Source: Saccoglossus kowalevskii (taxonomy: Eukaryota; Hemichordata; Enteropneusta; Harrimaniidae). From it: a stretch of 15,644 nucleotides of DNA. The notes under the pieces are model-generated. The model was given only the letters and a program-made list of their open reading frames with translations, was not told where the DNA came from and made no database searches. Positions 1 through 8,779 of the stretch are shown in pieces. Where the stretch lies: positions 98,629 to 114,272 of the forward strand of contig NW_003147778.1 of NCBI RefSeq assembly GCF_000003605.2, given 5' to 3'. The first letter of the stretch is position 1; the number at the start of each line of letters is the position of its first letter. A program made the position numbers and the translations under genes.

Positions 1-1575
1 TAATACAAAAATCTCCACGACTAGTTAATATAAATGATTGACATCATGGTAAGAAAGAATGCACGGACATTTTCACATATCTTTTCCATGAGTGTGATGA
101 AACGAAACAAAAAAATCCACCAGGTGACTTACTGAGGCAGTATCCCTTGCAAGTACTAACCACGATCGATTCAGCTTGACTTTAGCCATCAGTCGGTCAC
201 CTTACAACACTGCCACATGAATAATTAGAATTTCGTCCGAATTGGCGGCTATTTTATGTTTTAAAATGTTTTAAAATCGATATGGTATAATTTGCTTATA
301 AATGGCCATTTTCTATACATTCACGTAATAATTCCGCATTTTAACTGCGGGGTTGGCTTGACAATGACTTAGGTCACACATACAAGCAACTTCGCCAACT
401 TTACAATCGCTTTTTCCAACTTTCCACACTGTATTTTAACATTTTACAAACAGCTTATGTGACAACGTTCAACATAGACTGCTTTTATCTGGTTTATATT
501 CATTTTTTCGACTTTGTAACTGCGGGGTTCTGTACGCCAACAGCTTAGAACAATTTATACAAATACATTGTACATCTATCAACTTTGCAATTTTTTTGCA
601 CAACTTTGGACCGTGTGTTAACGGCCTAAAGTCACGATGTGCCGACAGCATCAACAACTTTTTCATTAGAGGTAATTTGAAAATATTCTTTCAATTTAAA
701 TAATACAAAAATCTCCATTCCATTTGTCAGTTCGCTGTTAAGATAAACTGCATGTATATGGGGCATTTTCTAGATATTTCGTTGATATTTTCGAAATGAA
801 ACTGCGAGATTGGCATGACCATGACGTATGTCAAATATACAATCACTTCCGGCAACTTTTCAATCGCTTTTCACAACTTTGCAAGCTTGTTTTTCAACAT
901 TGTATGGTCACCTCATGTGACGATCTGCTAATATAGGCTGCTTTCCTCTGGCTTTTATTCATTTGTTCGACTTTACAATTTCAGGGTTTGATATGCAAAC
1001 AACTTAGGTAAGATACACAAATAAATCTACCAACTTTTCAATCGCTTTGCACAACTTCGCACGGCGTATAATAGCTTAAATCCCACTGTGTTTCGACCAC
1101 ATCAACAACTTGTTATTTGATCATTAGAGGAGATTTGAAAACTTTTCTTGAACTTAAAAATATACAAAACTTTCCACCATTTTCTACTATAAATGATTGA
1201 TACCACAGTCAGAAAGAATCTAGGAAAGTTGGCTCATATCATTTCCAAAAAATATCACCAGCTGGTTTGCAAGTACGTTTACAAACCACGTCCGATTGAG
1301 CTTAACTTTAGATACTGGTCGATAACCTAACCGTACTGATGTATGACTAATTTGAACTTTAATCGCATTTGCGGCTATTTCGTGTTTGTTAATGTTTTAA
1401 AATTGATATTGTTTTCACAAGTTACTTCATGAATTGACTTTTGCTTTTTACATGCTGCAAAAGACAGTAGAGTAATTTAACGACAAGTTACGAAAGATTT
1501 ATTCACATTTTCGAACGTTTAACTGTGGGTCACGTCAATATAATATCATAGATTACAAATGAATCTACCCATTTT
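1..1575. repeat. Degenerate tandem array, unit about 700 bp, three units
   Basis: A block starting TAATACAAAAATCTCCA at 1 recurs at 701 and, more diverged, at 1161. The phrase TATAAATGATTGA follows at 30-45 and again at about 1188. Unit 1 is 1-700. Unit 2 (701-1160) lacks the part equivalent to about 18-260 of unit 1. Unit 3 runs from 1161 and can be matched to about 1575 (AATCTACC, compare AATCTACCAAC near 1024), after which similarity is lost. Divergence is high, with many substitutions and small indels, so this is an old array. No coding potential is seen. It could be a satellite fragment or the repeated interior of an unidentified element. Confidence 0.75.
343..1150. repeat. Internal sub-repeats of about 175 bp within the array
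   Basis: Inside each unit a shorter motif occurs twice. AACTGCGGGGTT appears at 343 and again at 517; in unit 2 the counterparts are AACTGCGAGATT at 800 and a weaker match near 975. Each copy is followed by CTTAGG-like sequence, an AC-rich stretch, then CAACTTT.CAATCGCTTT..CAACTTT. The spacing is about 175 bp in both units, so a duplication came before the 700-bp amplification. The block at 1521 (AACTGTGGGT) belongs to unit 3. Confidence 0.6.
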
Positions 1576-1751
1576 CTTCCCATAACAGATAATACCATAT
1601 TAACATTATCAGGAAAGCTATAACATTTCTGTAAATTACAAACATTTATAATAAGTTATTGTAATAGAAAAAAGTGCAATACTATTAATAATGAAAATAA
1701 TATTAATGTTATATGACACGAACAAACTCTTGAATGAGTTTATGTTTCTTT
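1576..1751 (-). other. Probable LINE 3' untranslated region and 3' boundary
   Basis: This stretch lies between the end of recognisable tandem-array sequence and the stop codon of the reverse transcriptase remnant. Read on the minus strand it is AT-rich, with TTAATA/ATTAAT runs. It has no poly(A) or simple-sequence tail that would fix the 3' end. The exact boundary is inferred from the loss of array similarity and could be off by tens of bases. Confidence 0.4.
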
Positions 1752-3047
1752 CTATAATTGATATGCCATAATTCTTTGGCTAAAATATTCTTTAAATATA
1801 TTTTTCTGATTAATAATTTTTGACTTATAGACAGCAAAGGCCGCTACAGAAATTATTAGATTTAGTGTTTCTGATTCTGAACCAACAAATAAAATGGTTG
1901 GGAATTCTATATTCTGGTTCATAGCAAAATGCTCCCCCCCCCTCACTGCACATGAGCATTCAAATATATAGTGCTGGCTGTCATCCGTGACGTTACAAGT
2001 ATCACACAGTGATGTACTAGAAATCTTCCATTTACAAAGATTGTACGCATGTGGAATCTTGTCGTACAGTAACATGTAATTAAATTGAGCGATCTTTTTG
2101 CATGGTATTTTCTTAATTTTGATATTCCAAATCTCATTCCAATTTTCAACAACCTTTAATTTATTCCAGATTAACGGGGCATATGATGTTTTCGTAGATT
2201 TTAAAGTAAAACACCAATAATACTCTCTACATGGCTTTGGCCCCCAAAAATATCAGTTTCAGCATTAAAGACAGTTTTTCATTATATCATGCCAATGCCT
2301 AGGTATTGCTGTCTTTAATGACAAGTACTGTGTAATCCACTTTGTTTTATTTAAGAGCTTGTTCAAAAGGAAGTTTTGATCTAAGAACTTGCCTTTTGGG
2401 AATAGATCAGCTACACTTTTGAAACCAACTTTCCTACTTTCAACATGTAGTTTATTTTCATACCAGCTATTAAGTACTTTCTAATAGAAATCTGGTAAAA
2501 ACTTAATTATTCTATTTAACATTATCCTATTATCCCCCAAACTTACTGAAAAAAAGCTCAATAATTGTAGTCCAGGCAGCACTCTTTTCTGCAATTATTT
2601 GAACCCATGTACATTGCAACGCTTTTATCGTTGTTTCAATATCAATCATTTGTAGCCCCCACCCAATTCTTATTAATCTTATTACAATTCCACAATTAAC
2701 TTTCCGTCTTTTTCCACCGCACAAACAATCGTAAGCCTTTTTTTAACGTTGGCTATGACATGTCTGGGAATAACAGTCATGCAATAAAAGACATTATTAA
2801 TGTTTTTAGAACAGTTATTCTGAACGTTTTTTCTAGTTCTGGAGTACAGTTTCGATTTATTCTAGCTTGCTATCCCAATTAAGTTTGTTTGTTTCTATTT
2901 TATCATGGCCGAAATATATGCCAAGTGCCTTTTTGGCGAATTTGGTCAGGATATAATACCCAAGTCCCTCCTTTTTTTCCACAACCCGATCTCGAGTCCC
3001 TCCGTTTTGTGTTTATTCAATTTTGACCCAGCATATTTGCCATACTC
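1752..3047 (-). pseudogene. LINE ORF2 remnant: reverse transcriptase back half and C-terminal zinc motif
   Basis: ORF2 of L1/Tx1-type retrotransposons encodes endonuclease plus reverse transcriptase. Only the part downstream of the catalytic YADD motif is visible here. Reading leftwards: KYAGSKLNKHKTEGLEIG (about 3040-2985), the family-typical block after YADD; ALGIYFGHDKIETNKLNWD (about 2930-2875); KKR near 2840; VFYCMTVIPRHVI (about 2790-2750); GGKRRKVN and LQMIDIETTIKALQCTW (2715-2590), the classic G-L-x-M-x-D/N-I-E block; then IPHAYNLCKWKIS and a C-x2-C-x7-H-x4-C zinc motif near 2000-1950. From 2252 to the stop at 1752 there are 166 open codons, striking in DNA this AT-rich. Elsewhere it is broken: frameshifts near 2540, 2720, 2800 and 2970, three stops at 2253-2267 and scattered others. 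A C9 run at 1934-1942 lies inside the zinc-motif region. Dead copy; clade assignment (L1 versus Tx1) is by resemblance only. Confidence 0.9.
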
Positions 3048-3085
3048 GTCTTGAGGTCATGGTCAAAGTGTGAGCATCGTGTTCA
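3048..3085. other. Inversion junction between the two LINE halves
   Basis: Minus-strand reverse transcriptase similarity ends at about 3047. Plus-strand sequence that leads into the ORF1-like region begins no later than about 3085. No YADD motif or upstream RT block is found on the minus strand to the right of this point. The junction is therefore placed within about 40 bp. Its exact base cannot be fixed without an intact family member. Confidence 0.55.
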
Positions 3086-4067
3086 CATTGTCTCTTCAAG
3101 ATATCCGCTTTCCTCAGTTAATTGACAGTAGAATGACTGCAATGAGCAAATTCATTTCTAGCTACTTCCAAGATGGCCGACGCGGCGAACCGACAGGTGG
3201 CACAGTTACGCACAATACTTTGAAGCTATTGATAAAGGAATGTTTGCAAGGCATGGAAACCGAAGTTAACGCAATAACAGAGTCAGCGTCTTCTATTTTG
3301 CAAGAGAAGAAGAAGTGAAGAAGAAGTGGGAAGAAGTGGTTGACTTGAAAGCGTAAAACGAAATTTTACAAACGGAATTCAGTGAACTACAAGCTGAACT
3401 AGAGTTAACCACGTCACGTATGAGTTCAAAAGAAAACACTAGTTTAAATTGCTATTACAGAACGTGATACGGAAAATTGTGCATCTCTCATTCAAGACGT
3501 TTTAATCTGAGAAGTTTAGTATGCCAAATGTTTTATTTGATAATGCTCAACGAGTAACAGTCGATGTTAAAAGATAATCAATCACAGCACCATGTGATAT
3601 ACTCCAATAAGACTACAGCGTAACTATATTCTTGCAAATAGACGGAAAGCTCTCAGGGATTCAGAAATAGTTGTCGACCTATGTAAGGCAGATTATATAA
3701 CAAAAAAAGATTGAGAGATGTCATGGATAGTGTCTTTAGAGCCGGAAAGAAAATTCATTTAATGACACCATGTGCACGTAATAGATTTTACTTTTGTATT
3801 TTTTTGATGTTACAGGTTGTAGCCTATGTAAGTTTCCGCTTTAAAACTAACCAAATGGATTTCGCACAACCACTCATTATAAGGTGCGTAAATTTTGTTA
3901 AACTATGCAAGGATCCATCTTTTACAGCCATGGGACTGTGCCACCCCAGACTAGAAATGCTATATCTAATTATGTCAAATTCTCCAAATATATTAAGTAC
4001 TTTTTTGCAGTTTGGCATGATTACACCGGGAACTAGGTGGCACACACACAGCTCAATCCCTTTATAG
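3070..4067 (+). pseudogene. Decayed LINE ORF1-like region
   Basis: LINE ORF1 proteins bind the element RNA and usually carry a coiled coil. Here a first open segment (3070-3318) contains ECLQGMETEVNAITESASS. An overlapping frame (3300-3452, one stop) continues as KKKWEEVVDLK and LQTEFSELQAELELTTSRM, with heptad-like hydrophobic spacing typical of a coiled coil. Further right, LRDSEIVVDLCKADYI (about 3652-3700) and, after a one-base shift in an A7 run near 3705, DVMDSVFRAGKKIHL are followed by an open frame to 4067. The start may be the ATG at 3173 (MADAANRQVAQL, stopped after 16 codons). I recognise no RRM or zinc knuckle, so the ORF1 call rests on the coiled coil and on its place upstream of the endonuclease. 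Frameshifts and stops make it non-functional. Confidence 0.55.
3168..3179 (+). promoter_or_regulatory. YY1-like motif near LINE 5' end
   Basis: CCAAGATGGCCG matches the core of the YY1 site AAGATGGC. It lies about 110 bp inside the inferred 5' end of the plus-strand LINE half, in a short G+C-rich patch (GGCCGACGCGGCGAACCGAC). Mammalian L1 carries the same core near its 5' end, where it positions transcription start. The motif also contains a possible ORF1 start codon, so the match could be coincidental. Confidence 0.35.
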
Positions 4068-4662
4068 CTTTACATAAGTAAACTGTATGCCAAAATAATG
4101 TATTCTCTTGATTTTAGTTTAAAAAATTAATTTAGTTTGACTAGTAGAAAAGTGATTTGAAGGTGTCAACATTAGCAGAGAAGATGTCTAGCTAGATCGT
4201 CTGTATGATATGCATCTTGGATGCATACATTTGTCAAAACTATACAGAGATTTGTTTTAAAAATCATCTCCCAAATTATACCGTTTTCCTTTTTTTGTTT
4301 ATACCCTATCTTCCCATTGACAGGGGAGTAATTGAATATAGTAGTAAACAATCTATGTGTCTGCTCTGGTTTTTTTAAGTTGAAAAAAAAAGTTTCCGTT
4401 ATTTGTTATGTAAAGAGATGATGTTTTTTTCTCTAAAACTTAAAATGTTCACTTTATGTATGACTTTTTGCCATCTCTATCTTGTTATATTTTTGTTAGT
4501 TGCTACCGTTGTAGTTAGCAGCTTGCTCCTATCATCCTTGTTATTTTTTCTTTGTTTGCTTTTGGTTGGTGCATTCTCTTTTCTTTTATTTTACTTTGCC
4601 AGTAATAAAAATGAAATGTAATAGAATGACTGTACCACGGAAATTGGAAATGTTATATATAA
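4068..4662 (+). other. T-rich spacer between ORF1 and ORF2 remnants
   Basis: No coding similarity is seen. The segment 4403-4621 is a pyrimidine-rich stretch that reads as a hydrophobic peptide only because T-rich codons encode Leu, Phe and Val. Its position fits an inter-ORF spacer of a two-ORF LINE. Confidence 0.4.
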
Positions 4663-4842
4663 ATGAATCTGTCCCTTAACATTTTATCACTCAATATGAG
4701 AGGCCTGGGTAATCGTCATAAAAGATTGGGTATGTTCAATTGGTTAAAAAATACAAACAAAGATGCTATTGTCTTAAACATTGTGTTACAATACAGCCAT
4801 AGCTCGAGCTTTTATTTCTTTCAAATGGCTAAACAATTGTAA
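4663..4842 (+). pseudogene. LINE ORF2 start: N-terminus of apurinic-like endonuclease
   Basis: The ATG at 4663 opens a 59-codon frame beginning LNILSLNMRGLGNRHKR, then MFNWLK and KDAIVL. This is the standard opening of the LINE endonuclease that nicks target DNA: a beta strand ending in the catalytic Asn of N-x-R-G-L, a basic segment, an amphipathic helix and a D-x-I/A-x-x-L strand. The expected catalytic Glu (QET motif) right after that strand is not readable; similarity is lost after about 4785 and the frame stops at 4840-4842. The orientation is opposite to the reverse transcriptase remnant at 1752-3047. Confidence 0.8.
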
Positions 4843-5213
4843 ATACAAGTTGTGCATTCTTCTTTTATTATTTTGTATATTGATTATTGACATTTCAGTT
4901 GATTGGCATTCCGGTGTACAGTTTTAACATTGTAAAAATCAATGGATTTAACATAGAATTAAATATAACTGTCATACTGTCATATTAGGGATACAAAAAT
5001 TAGATTTTTTTTCGAATTGTTCATACATACGTACTTATATACTACAGCTCAGAATACAATGGTGGGTCAAACAATAAGTACTTTAATTTTAAATTGATCT
5101 AAGACCTAGTAACAAATCGTCATTTTATCCAAGAACTATTTCGATTTAATATGGTAAAATAATTTAAAACCTGCTTTATGGCGTGTATATTATAGTCATT
5201 ATAGTATATATTA
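4843..5213 (+). other. No readable gene; probably eroded endonuclease body
   Basis: Very AT-rich with stops in all frames. By position it should correspond to the middle of the endonuclease domain, but no catalytic motif (NIYAPN, GDFN, SDH) can be read in it. Nothing else is recognised here. Confidence 0.25.
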
Positions 5214-5630
5214 CAGTACTGGGTTAAACTAAAACAAATGAAAGAAAATAAATTGCTTGCAAAAAATACAAAGTTTGATAATAATAATATTAAAGATTGG
5301 GTTATTGTCATGGAAAATCTCATTACCAGAATTAATTTGGGTTAACGGGATAATGCAGATATAGAAACACTTAAAATGTCCTTAAAATGGTATATATTCG
5401 TCAATAAACAATGCAATGAAATGCAATGCAAACAGCAAAATAACAAGTATAAATATATTTACAAAAAGTTAAAAACAAGATTTGGTCTGGAAATGTTTCC
5501 ATGCGAAAAACGGTAGATAATAGACATAAATGTTCATCGGCATCTAAAAAACATACTGAGTGACAAAATAAGCGGACGTATTAGACATATTAGTATATTA
5601 ATAAGAGGTGAGACAACACCGAACCAATAA
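5214..5630 (+). pseudogene. Probable LINE ORF2 endonuclease-to-RT linker remnant
   Basis: One frame runs for 138 codons with only two internal stops (TAA at 5343, TAG at 5514) before the TAA at 5628. In sequence this AT-rich roughly ten stops would be expected by chance. The translation is Lys/Asn-rich with Trp residues (IKDWVIVMENLITRIN, LKWYIFVN). Near the end, DKISGRIRHISILIRGETTP resembles the family pattern in which an Ile-Arg pair is followed some ten residues later by Gly-Glu and then a Thr/Ser-Lys-Tyr-Phe stretch, found just before the RT domain in L1-type proteins. It follows the endonuclease start at a plausible distance and on the same strand. The assignment is inference from stop depletion and one weak motif. 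Confidence 0.4.
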
Positions 5631-6342
5631 CATCAAAAGCATTTTATTAGCAGATGAAAAATGAATGAAAATAAAAGGCAGGATTTAATTAATAAGCTAA
5701 TTATGCTAACTGATCTGACAGGTCATGATAAACTGTTTACATTACAGACAAAATAATAAGATAGCTAGTCTGAGAAATCTGTCAACTGATTTATAATTGG
5801 TTCAAACAAATAGAGAACAATATAAAATCCAGACAGATTTTGTTTTCCTTTTGTTTGTTACCCAAATCCTAATGAGTTCAATAACGATTATTATTAGTAT
5901 ATGCGACATTTCTAAAAACGAAATACAAATCACGCCATACATACATTAAATGCTGTTAATGGTTTAGCAGAGCGCCAGCTATTGGCATATTTTGTATATA
6001 CCAGAAGTTCGCTTTCGCTTATAGATATACGGTCGAGCGCCACCAATTGTTGCAATGAAATTGTTGTCATAACTACCGCATGAAATGCCCGACACTTTAG
6101 GTCTCATTTCAGAGTCAATCACATGTTTCATAAATATGACTCAAGTCTGAATCTTTTTTTTCTGAGCACCTTTATATGTAGCGTACTATGTGATGTCGCC
6201 ACCGTGTTCTGTTAGTTGGACAGTATGACTGTTGCAGTACTCCACAAGCCCTCGAATTGTGATAGAAGGGATATAAACACGCTACAACTACTCACTTGGG
6301 AAATTAAACTGTGATGGTCCACGGTGTTTAGATTGTATATGC
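5631..6342. other. No gene recognised
   Basis: AT-rich sequence with no coding signal I can support. The right edge of the inverted LINE half should lie somewhere at its left end. I could not find a target-site duplication matching the sequence around 1575. Confidence 0.4.
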
Positions 6343-6348
6343 ACTTAC

Positions 6349-6417
6349 GTGTAACTGATTGGACACCCCTGGCGCGATCCGGTCTCTGTACGTGGGGATG
6401 CTCTTCAAATCCAGGCA
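6349..6417 (-). CDS. Candidate short internal exon, unidentified protein
   Basis: On the minus strand a 69-bp stretch is about 57% G+C against roughly 35% around it. It ends in a consensus donor (CAC then GTAAGT at 6348-6343). Starting after an AG at 6418-6419 it reads CLDLKSIPTYRDRIAPGVSN then QLH, phase 0 at both ends, with an ordinary globular-protein composition. The upstream pyrimidine tract is weak, which is the main argument against it. The same strand has an in-frame stop just upstream (in AGAGGATAACAA), consistent with an exon boundary. I do not recognise the peptide. A conserved non-coding patch, or an exon in another frame (PGFEEHPHVQRP), are alternatives. Confidence 0.25.
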
Positions 6418-6429
6418 CTCGTTGTAGAT

Positions 6430-7915
6430 GAATTGTTATCCTCTTCTCAGCACATTCAGTGTATAGTAACGGCTTATATTATGCAAATCCCAGTAAATAT
6501 AAGAAATTAAGCATAATACGAATATACATACACAGTTCTCTAAACAAAGCTGTGTATTGGCAAATCTGCTTCGACGTTTATACGACAGCGATTTTATGAG
6601 AAGGTCATGCCTTTGATGATGTAATTGTTTACAGCACTGAAACTCGCCAGTACACGATATAATGAAAGCTAATTTATGGAAAAAAAACAGTTGCATAAAA
6701 ACACTTGTAATATCATGAATGACATAAAAACTGTAACACACATCACACTGGACTAAAAACGCCCAAAATACGCTATGCACAATCCTTATTTCTATAGTGA
6801 TACGTTACACATAACAAATCTAGCTGAAATAGTAATATGTAACGTGTTACGCAATACACGCATTGGTGGTATAGTAACACGTCATGTATTACGTAAAATA
6901 CGCGAATATAACGTGCATCTGTTGAATCACTTACCAATTTTACCATAATTAGCTTAAATTATCAATATATCCACTTCACCAAATGCTTCGTGAACTGAAT
7001 AGGAATAGACCGCTTCTTGTCAGGCAAGAGATCGCCGGGATATAATCATTGACTTGCCGCACCATAATCGGCATGTTAAGGTAGAGATGCAGTTTACCTG
7101 ACAGGTATTTTTATTAGTTAATTAGGTAACCAAGATGACCTCTCTTGTCCACAAAACTATATATTTTCGGAAAGCTTATTGTAAGAATTTTAAAATTTTG
7201 TTAGTATTTTGTTATGGACACTGTAGTTTTAAATATGCACAAAAATGTGCTTTTTTGGTCAAAAGTGATTTATGGGTACATCTGTTTACTATGAAGAAAG
7301 TGCCGTCTTGAAAACTGTCTACCAGTTGTCAATTTTGCAGGGCAGCAGCTCAAATTTCACTACTTCAAGTTTATGCATAAATTAACATCCAGGCTAGTTG
7401 TCTGTACGATTGTTGTAACACTGTTCAACCAAAAACAATGCCCCGACCGCGTTTTGAAGATAAACACATTGTCAATCATTTGGGAAAATGGCTGTAACAG
7501 TTCCAAATTTAAATATATGATCGTTTTGTTAAAAGTTAAACATAGTTCATAATATGGAGATCCCGTCATTTCTTTTTTTCACCATATTTCTTTATTATTA
7601 TTTATGTACAGCCTTGCTAAATCTTGCTAAGCATTCAAAAGAGAGAATGTTTGCATCTGTTATCTATATTTTCAAATCGTCTTTTAGTATGTTCCACTAT
7701 TCACAATTCCACAAAATGTTAACAGTATATAGCCAAGACTGTTTGGATAATAAAAAGCAAAAAAAATCACTCCCAAGTGCCCACGAACCTGCATCTCGGT
7801 AAATTCTATTCACAAGAGGCGGCTCAACACGCTCGGGTTATTTAGAACAAACGCGCCATCTTCTCTGTCAGAATGAATGAACAGCGCCCGCTACTACATA
7901 TGGATGGTGCAGTGT
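6430..7915. other. No gene recognised
   Basis: Apart from the inverted-repeat cluster at 6797-6905, only AT-rich sequence is seen. Open frames here are short, lack family motifs and are rich in Phe, Tyr and Cys, as chance frames in such DNA are. A GCGCCATCTT motif (reverse of AAGATGGCGC) lies near 7853, just left of the DNA transposon. Confidence 0.4.
6797..6905. repeat. Cluster of ACGT-centred inverted and direct repeats
   Basis: ACGTTACACATA (6802-6813) is inverted relative to ATATGTAACGT (about 6835-6845). The latter runs on as GTAACGTGTTAC, itself nearly palindromic, and is inverted again relative to GTAACACGTCATG (6874-6886). TTACGCAATACACGC and TTACGTAAAATACGCG form a degenerate direct pair. 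TTACGTAA at 6889-6896 is a perfect palindrome. The cluster could fold into a multi-arm structure or be a set of bZIP-type sites. Confidence 0.45.
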
Positions 7916-7922
7916 GTGTGAT
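7916..7922. repeat. Target-site duplication, left copy
   Basis: GTGTGAT abuts the left terminal inverted repeat and is repeated exactly at 9279-9285. Confidence 0.8.
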
Positions 7923-7953
7923 CACAGTCCCTCTATCACCGGTCTGGAAATGC
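7923..7953 (+). repeat. Left terminal inverted repeat, 31 bp
   Basis: Begins CACAGTCCCT and ends GGAAATGC. Its reverse complement is found at 9248-9278 with mismatches at positions 11 (C/T) and 29 (T/C). Confidence 0.85.
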
Positions 7954-8102
7954 TTAGTATTCTATTGTACCAACCCTCGTAACGGGCAAATAAATCATTG
8001 ACACCTTACTCCAAGTTATCCCGAAAATAAACTCCCATTGATGTAGTCGTGCATATCATTAACCCACTGGAAGTTACCATGATACTTAGCGATTTGCGTC
8101 AT

Positions 8103-8115
8103 TGCGCATGCGTCA
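8103..8115 (+). promoter_or_regulatory. NRF-1-like palindrome inside the transposon
   Basis: TGCGCATGCGTCA contains the TGCGCATGCG core typical of NRF-1 sites and a CRE-like half site. It overlaps the first ATG (8108) of the acidic open frame, so it could be a core promoter or 5' untranslated element. The match is short and may be chance. Confidence 0.3.
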
Positions 8116-8308
8116 TTACCACACGGATCACAACATTGCCATGTGGAAGGCTTACGGCGATTTTGTCGAATTCGATGATGACAACATTGATTGGGATTTT
8201 GTTTTAGAAGACGCCATTGAGAACGAAATCCAAGAAGTGCATGAAGATAAACCATGCAGTTCAACCAGTGCCGAAAACATACCGGAGAATACCTTTCACG
8301 AAGCATAA
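8108..8308 (+). CDS. Small acidic open frame in the transposon, function unknown
   Basis: There is an ATG at 8108, with an alternative ATG at 8141 opening MWKAYGDFVEFDDDNIDWDF. From the first ATG the product has 66 residues. It is strongly acidic (FDDDN, LEDAIENEIQEVHED), followed by a Ser/Thr-rich patch (CSSTSAENIP), and has no membrane segment or signal peptide. Composition is more balanced than the surrounding AT-rich DNA, which suggests real or formerly real coding sequence. I recognise no family. Acidic tails or linkers are common in eukaryotic transposases and their accessory proteins, so a fragment of the parental element's protein is the likeliest origin. Alternatively it could be an open frame preserved by chance. 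Confidence 0.35.
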   Translation: MRHYHTDHNIAMWKAYGDFVEFDDDNIDWDFVLEDAIENEIQEVHEDKPCSSTSAENIPENTFHEA

Positions 8309-8779
8309 TTGCCACGCCCACACACCAAAACTCCACAACTGCTGTCTGAAACGTAAACAAAATTAATCTATGAAATTTAACTCTTTATTACATCCTCAAA
8401 CAGAATTAAATCGCCCCATTAGTTTCAGAAGTACTAGCTGTTTCTCTAATCACTAAATAAAAATGGAATTGGAGAATCACCCCATTCCCTTGTATTCGGA
8501 ACAGAAAATAGCGTTACAATTATACGACTGAAAGAATGATGTGATCCAAAATGGCGTCGTCGTGAATACAATGACGTGCAAAACCAAGACCCAAACATCA
8601 TACATATTGTGACAGTAAATATTATTTCAATTTAATTGTGTTGCCGAAATACATATTTGTTACAATTATTATGCCTGAAAAACAAAATATGTAGGAAAAA
8701 AAATTACCGAAGTAAAATGTGTACAACATCGTAACTAGGAGCGGCCATTTTGTTTTTAACGATGCCGTTTACTTCTTAA

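Noticed and set aside
1934-1942. C9 run (and C11 at 13076-13086) as a functional signal
   Set aside because: These are simple homopolymers; the first lies inside dead LINE coding sequence and is probably slippage.
4403-4621. Hydrophobic 72-residue frame that looks like a membrane protein
   Set aside because: The DNA is a T-rich tract, which gives Leu/Phe/Val codons automatically; it sits in the spacer of a LINE.
6436-6780. Open frame of 114 codons on the minus strand
   Set aside because: Rich in Phe, Tyr, Cys and His with no family motif; typical of a chance frame in AT-rich DNA.
7016-7108. Inverted pair CTTGTCAGG / CCTGACAGG that might be a hairpin RNA
   Set aside because: Only about nine to ten base pairs with a loop of about 70 bases; too weak for a microRNA-type precursor.
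8016-8360. Open frame of 114 codons on the minus strand
   Set aside because: It is antisense to the acidic plus-strand frame and has an odd Cys/His/Trp-rich composition, so it is a shadow of that frame.
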